DNA from: Lachnospiraceae bacterium
GTDB lineage: Bacteria; Bacillota; Clostridia; Lachnospirales; Lachnospiraceae
Assembly (NCBI GenBank): GCA_009774235.1
Contig: VSNJ01000092.1
Location: 1 to 16,140 of the forward strand
DNA length: 16,140 nucleotides
Direction: 5' to 3'
Shown: in pieces, positions 6,450 through 13,005 of the stretch
Numbering within the stretch: position 1 is the stretch's first letter
Layout: every line of letters starts with the position of its first letter
Translations under genes and position numbers: made by a program
The notes under the pieces: model-generated
The model's database searches: none
What the model was told of the DNA's origin: nothing
Seen by the model: only the letters and a program-made list of their open reading frames with translations

Positions 6450-9050
6450 ATGAAACATGGCATAATAAAATATATAAAAAAGGGAATTGCAGTAATAATG
6501 GTGCTGTCTGTTTTTTCAGGAGAAATGGGAGTTTCTGCCAGTGCAGCACTTTCTGCAAAAGTAAAGAATGTTAAAATTGTAAAACCAGGTACAAAAGACA
6601 TGGTTTTAAACCAGGGTTCTACATACCAGTTAAAGGTTAAAGTTACAGTTAAAGGTAATATAAGTAAAAAGGTAACTTATAAAAGTTCAAAACCAGGTAT
6701 AGTTAAAGTTAGTAAAAATGGTAAACTGGCAGCAATAAAGAAAGGAAAAGCCAGGATTACAGTAAAAAGTGTGGCAGACCATTCTAAAAAAGCAGTCTGT
6801 AATGTTGTAGTAAAAGAAAAAAGCACACCAGTAACAAAAACAGAGCCAAAGTATGGAAATCTGCAGATATGTAATACAGACCATGACAAAGATGCTTCTT
6901 CTCCTGACAGGATGATGCTCTGTGATTCCAAAGGCAATCCTGTACAGTTAAAGGGTATGAGTACATTCGGGCTGCAATGGGAAGAAGGAAACTGGGTTTT
7001 AAATGAAAAAGCTTTTGATGCGCTTGCTTATGACTGGAAATGTGATATTATACGTCTTGCAATGTATGTACAAGAAGATGGATATGCCAGCCATCCACAG
7101 GAGTTACTGGACAGGATGGAAAAAGGGATTAAACTTGCTACAGAGCGTGGAATGTATGTTATTGCAGACTGGCATATACTTTCCCCAGGAGACCCATGTA
7201 GTGAAGCATATCTGGATGCAGGCCTTGAACTTGCAAAAAAGGGAGGCCCTTTTTACGAAATAGCAAAAAAACATCCAGAATATAATGGCCCACAGTTATT
7301 CTTTGCATATTTGTCCCAAAAATATGGTGCCCAAAGCAATATTTTGTTTGAAGTAGCAAATGAACCAAACGGCCTTGGTAATGAAGATAATGCTGCCGGG
7401 ACATGGAGCAGTAAATTAAAGCCATATTTTGAAAATGTAATATCAGCAATAAGGGAATATGATGCAGATAGTAAAGATAATATTGTGATTTGTGGTACTG
7501 ACAGCTGGAGCCAGTTTGTTAATGCACCTGTTAGTGACCCTGTTAAAGATAAATCTGTAATGTATACTGTACATTTTTATGCTGGCACACATGATGCTGG
7601 TTATGATGATGAAGAGGATTACTGGCTCAGGGCAAAGATTGATGAAGCGCTTAATAACGGCCTGGCAGTATTTTGTACTGAATGGGGTACAAGTGAAGCA
7701 ACTGGTGACGGAGGCCCTTATATTGATTTTGCGGAACGCTGGTTAAATTATTTTGAAAAGAATAAAATAAGCTGGTGTTCATGGTCAATGGCAAAGAAAG
7801 ATGAAATATCTGCAGCATGTACTAAAGATACACTATCTGTACCAGAAGATATAAATGGTGACGGGATTCCTGAATGGGACAGCAAAACTCTTTCTATTTC
7901 TGGAAATTATGTAAGAGCCAGGATAAGGGGTGAAGAGGCACCTGTATACACAGAAAGCGAAATTGCAGTTGATTTTGAAAATGGAATAGATAATTGTATT
8001 GTAGATGCAGAAAGCCCTAACCAGGATATTGTACTTGGACAGGAGATTATATCTAGTAATGCATTAAAAATCAGCAATATACAAGGAGATAATATATGGG
8101 ATAACCGCATACGTTTATCAGACCTTGGAACTACTTATGGTATATACCAGAACCTGGCATTTGACATGGTTATAAAGAATGAAGATGTGGCTAATGCCAA
8201 TATATGTATAAAGCCTGTAATCCAGAGTGAGGCAACAGGATGGTGGGGAGATGCTATTGTGGAAAAGGTGTTTAGCAAGGAAAATTTTGTGCCATTAAAA
8301 GATGGTTACAGTATATGCCATGCAGTATTCCCATTAAATCCACTTAAACCTTCACCTGCTGATTCACTTGGACATATAATGCTTTTGCTGGCATCAGGTG
8401 GATGTAATAGTATTTATATTGATAATGTGGAATTTTTCTCTTCATCAAATGGTGATATTAAGTATAAGGCAAAACTGCCTGATAACCCTGGGGAATATGT
8501 ATCAATGCCATTTACATTTGAAAGCGGGACACGTGAAGGCTGGGTAACTGATGGTACATCCAAGCTTGATTATGAGGATTTTACAACAGGAATTGCGGAA
8601 ACAACAGCATTAAAATTTCCTGTGGCATTTGATGGCACAAACAATGAGTGGGAGGATGGGGCAAGAATAAGCAGCCCGTTTTTTCCAGAAGAAGATATGA
8701 CATTAGAAAAGAGTAAAAAGATACAGTTAATTGGACTTGATATTTATCTTGAACCAGGACACGCTACGGAAGGAAGCCTGGACATTATTGCATGTCCTAT
8801 ACCAAATGGTGCAGGTTACTGGTACCAGGCAGGAGAACAGGCCATTGACCCAGTGGATGGAGGGGAAATAATTATAAACAGTGAAGGGACAAAACTTATG
8901 AAATACCATATTTCAATTCCATTTTCAAAAGATGGAAATTACCCTTATAATGATGAAGTCCCAATTAGAAACCTTGTTTTAGTATTTAAAAGTGACAAAA
9001 CTAATTATAATGGGTATATTTATTGTGATAATATAACTTTAGCAGAATAG
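6450..9050 (+). CDS. Secreted GH5 endo-beta-1,4-glucanase with Ig-like and tandem CBM17/28-like modules
   Basis: Extracellular cellulase (866 aa from the preferred start). ATG 6441 lies one base after GAGGAG (6434-6439), so ATG 6450 with a 10-base spacing is the better start. The modules in order are a Sec signal peptide (about 1-32, ending near ASA) and a bacterial Ig-like BIG_2 domain (about 33-125; TYKSSKPGIVKVSKNGKL). The GH5 catalytic domain (about 140-470) has acid/base Glu305 in FEVANEP, nucleophile Glu411 in CTEWGTS, and ADWH. Two beta-sandwich modules follow (about 490-650 and 675-866). They start with DFENG and FESG and end with IDNVEF and CDNIT, resembling the CBM17 and CBM28 pair that binds amorphous cellulose chains. 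No dockerin, LPXTG or SLH anchor is present, so it is probably released, though the BIG_2 domain could tether it to the wall. It is the last gene of the phosphorylase operon. It would supply cellobiose and short cellodextrins. Confidence 0.9.
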   Translation: MKHGIIKYIKKGIAVIMVLSVFSGEMGVSASAALSAKVKNVKIVKPGTKDMVLNQGSTYQLKVKVTVKGNISKKVTYKSSKPGIVKVSKNGKLAAIKKGKARITVKSVADHSKKAVCNVVVKEKSTPVTKTEPKYGNLQICNTDHDKDASSPDRMMLCDSKGNPVQLKGMSTFGLQWEEGNWVLNEKAFDALAYDWKCDIIRLAMYVQEDGYASHPQELLDRMEKGIKLATERGMYVIADWHILSPGDPCSEAYLDAGLELAKKGGPFYEIAKKHPEYNGPQLFFAYLSQKYGAQSNILFEVANEPNGLGNEDNAAGTWSSKLKPYFENVISAIREYDADSKDNIVICGTDSWSQFVNAPVSDPVKDKSVMYTVHFYAGTHDAGYDDEEDYWLRAKIDEALNNGLAVFCTEWGTSEATGDGGPYIDFAERWLNYFEKNKISWCSWSMAKKDEISAACTKDTLSVPEDINGDGIPEWDSKTLSISGNYVRARIRGEEAPVYTESEIAVDFENGIDNCIVDAESPNQDIVLGQEIISSNALKISNIQGDNIWDNRIRLSDLGTTYGIYQNLAFDMVIKNEDVANANICIKPVIQSEATGWWGDAIVEKVFSKENFVPLKDGYSICHAVFPLNPLKPSPADSLGHIMLLLASGGCNSIYIDNVEFFSSSNGDIKYKAKLPDNPGEYVSMPFTFESGTREGWVTDGTSKLDYEDFTTGIAETTALKFPVAFDGTNNEWEDGARISSPFFPEEDMTLEKSKKIQLIGLDIYLEPGHATEGSLDIIACPIPNGAGYWYQAGEQAIDPVDGGEIIINSEGTKLMKYHISIPFSKDGNYPYNDEVPIRNLVLVFKSDKTNYNGYIYCDNITLAE

Positions 9051-9185
9051 GTTTCTGGCTTTTACTATATATTAGCAATAAGATTAATTCCAATAGCTAT
9101 AAAAGCATAATATAATAGAATTGTGCAATATGTTTAAAAATCATTCTGCAAAATTTATAAAATCATATAATTTTAACTTAAGATA

Positions 9186-9214
9186 TTGACAAAGAATAAT
9201 TAATACTATATAAT
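9186..9214 (+). promoter_or_regulatory. Sigma-A promoter of the PTS operon
   Basis: TTGACA at 9186-9191 and TATAAT at 9209-9214 are both perfect consensus hexamers with a 17-base spacer. Transcription would begin near 9221, some 33 bases before the antiterminator site. The stretch from 9051 to 9185 shows no gene and no convincing terminator for the preceding cellulase operon. Confidence 0.88.
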
Positions 9215-9253
9215 GTACACATATTAATAAAGATTATATTTAATATTGTTATT

Positions 9254-9282
9254 GGATTGTGACCAGTAAAAAGGGCAAGACC
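9254..9282 (+). promoter_or_regulatory. Ribonucleic antiterminator (RAT) site for a BglG/LicT-type protein
   Basis: The sequence starts GGATTGT and ends GGGCAAGACC, closely matching the known RAT pattern GGATTGT...GGCAAAACC recognised by BglG/LicT/SacY CAT domains. GG pairs with CC and TTG with CAA in the expected way. Its 3' end (9277-9282) is also the base of the terminator stem, so protein-stabilised RAT and terminator exclude each other. Because the RAT precedes the antiterminator gene itself, the operon should be autoregulated. Confidence 0.85.
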
Positions 9283-9330
9283 AGTTTCGTTGAACATATT
9301 TTTTTGTGTTTGCGGATTGGTCTTTTTTTT
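9277..9330 (+). terminator. Intrinsic terminator controlled by the RAT site
   Basis: The left arm AAGACCAGTTTCG (9277-9289) pairs with CGGATTGGTCTT (9313-9324), with six uninterrupted base pairs at the foot, two G-U pairs and one bulge above. A T-run (9323-9330) follows immediately. With the overlapping RAT site this is a standard BglG-type conditional terminator in the leader. Confidence 0.85.
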
Positions 9331-9357
9331 ATTTTTATAATGATTGGGGGTATTGGA

Positions 9358-10194
9358 ATGTTTAAAATAACAAAAATAGTCAATAACAATATTGTATGCT
9401 CAGTTGACAGTAATGGCAAGGAAATAATCTTAAGGGGGTTGGGAATAGGATTTAAAAAACAAATTGGAGCGGTAATTCCAGAAGATAAAATAGAAAAAAT
9501 ATATAAAGTAGTTGATAAGACAGAATCTAATAAATTGCAACAGCTTTTTAATGAAATACCTATTGAATATATAGAAATATGCGGTGAAATTATAGATTTA
9601 GCTGAGAATACCCTTGGGAAAAAGCTTAATAAAAATATAAATATAACTCTCACTGACCATATTGATTTTGCGATTGAACGGAAAAAGAAATCTTTGGAGT
9701 ATAAGAATGCCTTACTTTCAGAAATCCAGAATTTTTATCCTGTTGAATATGCAATAGGGAAAAAAGCTACAGAGATGATAAATGAAAGGTTTTCTATAAA
9801 ATTATCAGATGATGAAGCAGGTTTTATTGCATTGCATATTGTTAATGCAGCTTTAGATACCAATATAAATGATATAGTGTCTATTACAGAAATGATACAG
9901 TCTATAGTAGCAATTGTAAAAAAATATTACAATATGGAGTTTGATACGGAAACTTTGGACTACAGCAGGTTTATTGTCCATATGAAATTTTTTGGGCAGA
10001 GGCTGTTTAAAAATAAAATTGCAGCAGATGATGATACAACGCTTCAGAATATGATAAAAGAAAGATACAGCCATGATTATGGATGCGCTGTTAAAATAAG
10101 AGGATATATATCAACAAAGTACAATAAAAGAATTAGTGAAGAAGAGATGATGTTTCTTACTGTCCATTTAAGAAGAATTTCAAAAAATAAATAA
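9358..10194 (+). CDS. BglG/LicT/GlcT-family transcriptional antiterminator
   Basis: An RNA-binding antiterminator (278 aa) that dimerises on the RAT hairpin and lets polymerase through, controlled by PTS phosphorylation. The open frame extends upstream to a GTG at 9259, but that would translate the RAT and terminator. ATG 9358 with TTGGGGG at 9344-9350 gives the canonical CAT-domain start MFKITKIVNNN and the usual family length. The domains are a CAT RNA-binding domain (about 1-57), PRD1 (about 65-170) and PRD2 (about 171-278). The four regulatory histidines are His101, His160, His208 and His270, each exactly one residue later than His100/159/207/269 of LicT. The following EIICBA gene makes it the likely sensor for that transporter, as GlcT is for PtsG. 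The short RAT is more LicT-like, so I leave the name open. Confidence 0.92.
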   Translation: MFKITKIVNNNIVCSVDSNGKEIILRGLGIGFKKQIGAVIPEDKIEKIYKVVDKTESNKLQQLFNEIPIEYIEICGEIIDLAENTLGKKLNKNINITLTDHIDFAIERKKKSLEYKNALLSEIQNFYPVEYAIGKKATEMINERFSIKLSDDEAGFIALHIVNAALDTNINDIVSITEMIQSIVAIVKKYYNMEFDTETLDYSRFIVHMKFFGQRLFKNKIAADDDTTLQNMIKERYSHDYGCAVKIRGYISTKYNKRISEEEMMFLTVHLRRISKNK

Positions 10195-10244
10195 ATTTTT
10201 GCATAATTGTTAAAAGAAGATACTAATGCAGAATTTTATTTTTT
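10193..10244 (+). terminator. Possible attenuator hairpin between antiterminator and EIICBA genes
   Basis: AAATTTTTGCAT (10193-10204) can pair with ATGCAGAATTTT (10226-10237) with one mismatch and one G-U, and an interrupted T-rich run follows. The stem is AT-rich and the loop is long (21 bases), so termination would be weak. It occupies the place where the E. coli bgl operon has its second conditional terminator, but I see no second RAT sequence. Confidence 0.35.
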
Positions 10245-10274
10245 ATTAAACATTTTTTAGGAGGATTAAAATTT

Positions 10275-12434
10275 ATGAAAGACAAAATCTTTGGAGTTTT
10301 ACAGCGTGTAGGACGTTCGTTTATGCTTCCAATAGCACTTTTGCCTGTTGCTGGGCTTTTGCTTGGTTTAGGAAGTTCTTTTACTAATACTACAATGCTT
10401 GAAACTTACAATCTTATGGGAATAATGGGTCCCGGGACAATTATATATTCAATACTTTCAGTTATGAGTGCCGCAGGAAATTCAGTATTTGCCAACTTGC
10501 CGCTTATCTTTGCTATGGGTGTTGCTATTGGTATGGCGAAGAAAGAAAAAGAAGTTGCGGCATTAGCAGCGGCTATTTCCTTTATAATTATGCATACATC
10601 TATAAGTACAATGCTTCTTATAGGCGGAAAAGGCGCAACTGTACTGGAATCTTGTGAAAATCTTGTATCAAACGGATTTATAGCACCAAACTCATATGGA
10701 GATATGCTTGGTATTACGACACTTAATATGGGTGTATTTGGTGGTATTGTTGTTGGGCTTGGTGTTGCTGCACTCCATAACAAATTTTACAGAATTGAGC
10801 TTCCACAGGTACTTTCATTTTTTGGAGGTACAAGATTTGTGCCAATTATAAGCTCAGTTGTATATGTAGCAGTTGGTATATTAATGTATTTTGTATGGCC
10901 ATATGTTGGTATCGGCATAGCTAAAGTTGGCGAAGTAATTATGCAGTCTGGTTACGCAGGAACATTGCTTTATGGTTTAATGGAAAGGCTTCTTATTCCA
11001 TTTGGCCTGCATCATGTATTCTATATTCCTTTCTGGCAGACAGCTGTAGGTGGTACTATGGAAATAGGCGGACAGGTTGTACAGGGTGCACAGAACATAT
11101 TTTTTGCACAGCTTGCAGACCCAGGTTGTACAGAGTTCTCTGTTTCAGCAACAAGATTTATGTCAGGAAAGTTCCCTCTTATGATTTTTGGTCTTCCTGG
11201 AGCAGCACTTGCTATGTATAAATGTGCAAGACCTGAAAAGAAAAAGGTAGTAGGTACACTTCTTTTATCTGCAGCACTTACTTCAATGCTTACAGGTATT
11301 ACAGAACCACTTGAGTTTACATTCCTTTTTGTAGCCCCATTACTTTATGGTGTACATTGTGTATTTGCAGGACTGGCATATATGCTTATGCATGTATTCA
11401 GGGTTGGTGTTGGAATGACCTTTTCAGGAGGTATTATTGACCTCTTTCTGTTTGGTATTATCCAGGGAAATGAAAAAACAAGATGGATATGGACAGTAAT
11501 TATTGGTATAGGTTACTTTATTATATATTATTTTGTTTTCTCTGCCCTTATTTCAAAACTGGACTTAAAAACCCCAGGCCGTGAAGCTGATGATGAGGAA
11601 ACAAAGCTATACACACGTGCAGATGTTAATGCTGCGAAAGGTGCTGGCAATGGTGCTGGCGTAAGCAGTACAGACCCTGTATCTGCCCTTATTGTGCAGG
11701 GACTTGGCGGCAAAACAAATATAAGCGATGTTGACTGTTGTGCAACAAGGCTAAGGACTACAGTTTTTGACCCAAAACTTGTTAATGAAGGTGCTTTGAA
11801 AGCTTCAGGGGCTTCAGGTGTTATCCATAAAGGAAATGGAATCCAGGTAATTTATGGTCCAAAAGTTACAGTAATTAAATCTAACCTTGAAGACTATCTT
11901 GCAAGCCCTGAAAGTGATGCAACAGTTGATGTTTCATATGATAATAAAGAAAATAGTGGTGCAACAGAATCTAAAAAAAGTGTAAAGGCTGATGTATTTG
12001 CACCTATGAAAGGTAAAGTTATAAAACTCGAAGATGTCAATGATGGGGTATTTTCAGAGGGAATGCTTGGAAATGGGGCTGCCATCGAGCCTGTTGATGG
12101 CAAAGTATTTGCTCCTTTTGATGGTGAAGTCCAGATGGTTTATGATACAAAACATGCTATAGGGCTTATCTCAGACAGTGGTGTTGAGCTTCTTATCCAT
12201 GTTGGTATTGACACTGTACAGTTAAATGGAAAATATTATGATGTAAAAGTACAGAATGGGCAGAAGATAAGCAAAGGTGACATTCTTGTAAATGTAAACC
12301 TTGCAGGTATTGCCCAGGCAGGTTACAGGACAGTTACTCCTGTTATAGTTACAAATTCTGATGATTTTTCAGAGATTAATGTTACAACAAATGATAACGG
12401 GGATATTAATACTAAAATCATTTCAATTAGGTAG
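10275..12434 (+). CDS. ptsG: PTS glucose-family EIICBA transporter
   Basis: A membrane permease with fused phosphotransfer domains in C-B-A order (719 aa) that takes up a sugar, most likely glucose, and phosphorylates it. RBS AGGAGG at 10259-10264 supports ATG 10275. EIIC (about 1-400) is strongly hydrophobic with many membrane segments and starts like PtsG (RVGRSFMLPIALLPVAGLLL). EIIB (about 465-545) carries the phospho-cysteine in DVDCCATRLR; Cys489 aligns with the active residue, with an extra Cys at 488. EIIA (about 570-719) has His627 (TKHAIGL) and active His642 (IHVGIDTV), 15 residues apart as in EIIA-Glc. A Gly/Ala/Asp-rich linker joins C and B. It is preceded by its antiterminator and followed by HPr and enzyme I. 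GlcNAc or maltose specificity cannot be excluded from sequence alone. Confidence 0.92.
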   Translation: MKDKIFGVLQRVGRSFMLPIALLPVAGLLLGLGSSFTNTTMLETYNLMGIMGPGTIIYSILSVMSAAGNSVFANLPLIFAMGVAIGMAKKEKEVAALAAAISFIIMHTSISTMLLIGGKGATVLESCENLVSNGFIAPNSYGDMLGITTLNMGVFGGIVVGLGVAALHNKFYRIELPQVLSFFGGTRFVPIISSVVYVAVGILMYFVWPYVGIGIAKVGEVIMQSGYAGTLLYGLMERLLIPFGLHHVFYIPFWQTAVGGTMEIGGQVVQGAQNIFFAQLADPGCTEFSVSATRFMSGKFPLMIFGLPGAALAMYKCARPEKKKVVGTLLLSAALTSMLTGITEPLEFTFLFVAPLLYGVHCVFAGLAYMLMHVFRVGVGMTFSGGIIDLFLFGIIQGNEKTRWIWTVIIGIGYFIIYYFVFSALISKLDLKTPGREADDEETKLYTRADVNAAKGAGNGAGVSSTDPVSALIVQGLGGKTNISDVDCCATRLRTTVFDPKLVNEGALKASGASGVIHKGNGIQVIYGPKVTVIKSNLEDYLASPESDATVDVSYDNKENSGATESKKSVKADVFAPMKGKVIKLEDVNDGVFSEGMLGNGAAIEPVDGKVFAPFDGEVQMVYDTKHAIGLISDSGVELLIHVGIDTVQLNGKYYDVKVQNGQKISKGDILVNVNLAGIAQAGYRTVTPVIVTNSDDFSEINVTTNDNGDINTKIISIR

Positions 12435-12482
12435 TTGTATTAAATAATAATTATATAAAATAAATTTAAGGAGGATTTTAAA

Positions 12483-12740
12483 ATGGTTAATTTTAATTAT
12501 GTTATTACTGATGAAATAGGAATTCATGCAAGACCAGCAGGGCTTCTTGCAAAAGAAGCAAAGGCTGTATCTTCAAGGGTTGTTATTAAAGCTAATGGAA
12601 AGGAGGCTGATGCATCAAAGCTTATGGCAGTTATGGGTCTTGGAGTAAAAAAAGGAAATGAAATAACTGTTGAAGTAGCAGGTGATGACGAGACAGAGGC
12701 TGCTGCAAAAATGGAAGAATTTTTTAAAGCTAACCTATAA
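12483..12740 (+). CDS. ptsH: Phosphocarrier protein HPr
   Basis: A soluble phosphocarrier (85 aa) passing phosphate from enzyme I to EIIA. RBS AAGGAGG at 12468-12474 fixes ATG 12483. The active-site motif GIHARPAG places His15 at the standard position. The second conserved region reads NGKEADASKLMAVMGLGVKKG. When aligned to B. subtilis HPr (NGKTVNLKSIMGVMSLG), residue 46, the HPr-kinase target serine, is Lys, and a Ser lies at 45 instead. This could weaken or shift the Ser-P/CcpA catabolite-repression signal. It lies in operon after ptsG. The gap to ptsI is filled by three tandem hairpin modules. Confidence 0.95.
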   Translation: MVNFNYVITDEIGIHARPAGLLAKEAKAVSSRVVIKANGKEADASKLMAVMGLGVKKGNEITVEVAGDDETEAAAKMEEFFKANL

Positions 12741-12753
12741 AATTTAAACCGGA

Positions 12754-12850
12754 AGGAGAATAGGTTGAAAAATGATTATAAGCCAGCAAAAACGCTGGCT
12801 AATAATCATTACACTTCAACCTTTTTGTGCCGCCGGAGGCGGCATGGGGA
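12754..12850 (+). repeat. Repeated leader element A, copy 2
   Basis: Second copy of the element found at 3887-3981. The order is AGGAG (12754-12758), outer stem GGTTGAA (12763-12769) with TTCAACC (12815-12821), and a 1x4 internal loop. Next are a perfect 9-bp helix AATGATTAT (12771-12779) / ATAATCATT (12802-12810), an A-A mismatch (12780/12801), and a 7-bp helix AGCCAGC/GCTGGCT around loop AAAAAC (12788-12793). A second hairpin GCCGCC-GGA-GGCGGC (12829-12843) is followed by ATGGGGA, which is an SD for the next micro-ORF. Confidence 0.85.
12763..12826 (+). terminator. Terminator-like hairpin within element A copy 2
   Basis: The long hairpin of element A ends in TTCAACC immediately followed by five T residues (12822-12826), so its 3' side has the form of an intrinsic terminator. 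It lies between ptsH and ptsI and could lower ptsI expression relative to HPr. Translation of the micro-ORF that runs through the stem would oppose it. The T-run is short, so activity is uncertain. Copy 1 has only four T residues and weaker pairing. Confidence 0.4.
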
Positions 12851-12854
12851 TTAG
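12765..12854 (+). CDS. Putative micro-ORF (29 aa, MKNDYK leader peptide)
   Basis: A TTG start six bases after AGGAG. The peptide begins MKNDYKPAKTL, contains NNHYTS, and ends CRRRRHGD at a TAG. It is near-identical to the peptide at 3898-4005 apart from Ala/Val and a changed segment before the Arg-rich tail. The start codon lies in the outer stem of the hairpin. It could be a coupled leader peptide or a by-product of the RNA element. No known family was recognised. Confidence 0.38.
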   Translation: MKNDYKPAKTLANNHYTSTFLCRRRRHGD

Positions 12855-12931
12855 TGTGAAAAATATATCTAAGGCAGTAAACCTAATAAAATCTGGTTTA
12901 AACACTGCCTAAGATATATTAAGTTTCATAC
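12846..12931 (+). repeat. Leader element B: hairpin with same architecture as element A
   Basis: SD-like GGGGA (12846-12850), then outer stem GTGTGAA (12854-12860) with TTCATAC (12925-12931, one G-U), and a 1x4 internal loop (one A-T pair possible). A 9-bp helix AATATATCT (12862-12870) / AGATATATT (12912-12920), an A-A mismatch (12871/12911) and a 7-bp helix AGGCAGT/ACTGCCT follow. The loop of 25 bases contains its own small stem (AAACC/GGTTT). The helix lengths and the A-A mismatch are identical to element A although the helix sequences differ. Confidence 0.75.
12856..12912 (+). CDS. Putative micro-ORF (18 aa, MKNISK)
   Basis: A GTG start five bases after GGGGA. The frame encodes MKNISKAVNL and a short remainder ending LNTA, then TAA. 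Its GTG-AAA-AAT start lies at the same place in hairpin B as TTG-AAA-AAT does in hairpin A. It is very short and may only reflect the RNA element. Confidence 0.25.
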   Translation: MKNISKAVNLIKSGLNTA

Positions 12932-13000
12932 ATGAAAAATGTACAAACAGCATTTTTCATTACTATTTGTGCCACCAGCCAGAGGCGGCGGAATGGGGGA
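12929..13000 (+). repeat. Leader element C: short hairpin plus RBS module before ptsI
   Basis: ATGAAAAATG (12932-12941) pairs perfectly with CATTTTTCAT (12951-12960) around a 9-base loop. Then come TTAC, TTTGTGCC and an imperfect GC segment (GCCACC...GGCGGC, 12971-12989), and finally AATGGGGGA, whose GGGGGA (12995-13000) is the ptsI RBS. The order TGAAAAATG, hairpin, CATTAC, TTTGTGCC, GGCGGC, ATGGGGGA matches element A, with a different central hairpin. The ATG frame at 12932-13045 would encode 37 aa (MKNVQTAFF, then QRRRNGG) overlapping ptsI, but it has no SD. Confidence 0.65.
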
Positions 13001-13005
13001 TTTTT

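Noticed and set aside
6687..6966. Several overlapping minus-strand open frames opposite the start of the endoglucanase
   Set aside because: They are antisense to the Ig-like and early GH5 region, have no RBS or motifs, and hydrophobic runs arise from the Lys/Val-rich sense strand.
9259..9357. N-terminal extension of the antiterminator from GTG 9259
   Set aside because: It would translate the RAT and terminator stem, has no SD, and adds residues foreign to the CAT domain. ATG 9358 has a good SD and the family N-terminus.
9249..9653. Minus-strand open frame (134 codons) across the RAT, terminator and antiterminator N-terminus
   Set aside because: It runs antisense through a well-supported promoter leader and CAT domain, is low-complexity (Ile/Ser/Pro), and has no RBS.
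12967..13005. N-terminal extension of enzyme I starting at 12967
   Set aside because: The extra residues are encoded by the GC segment of leader element C, and ATG 13006 has GGGGGA at the right distance and the family N-terminus.
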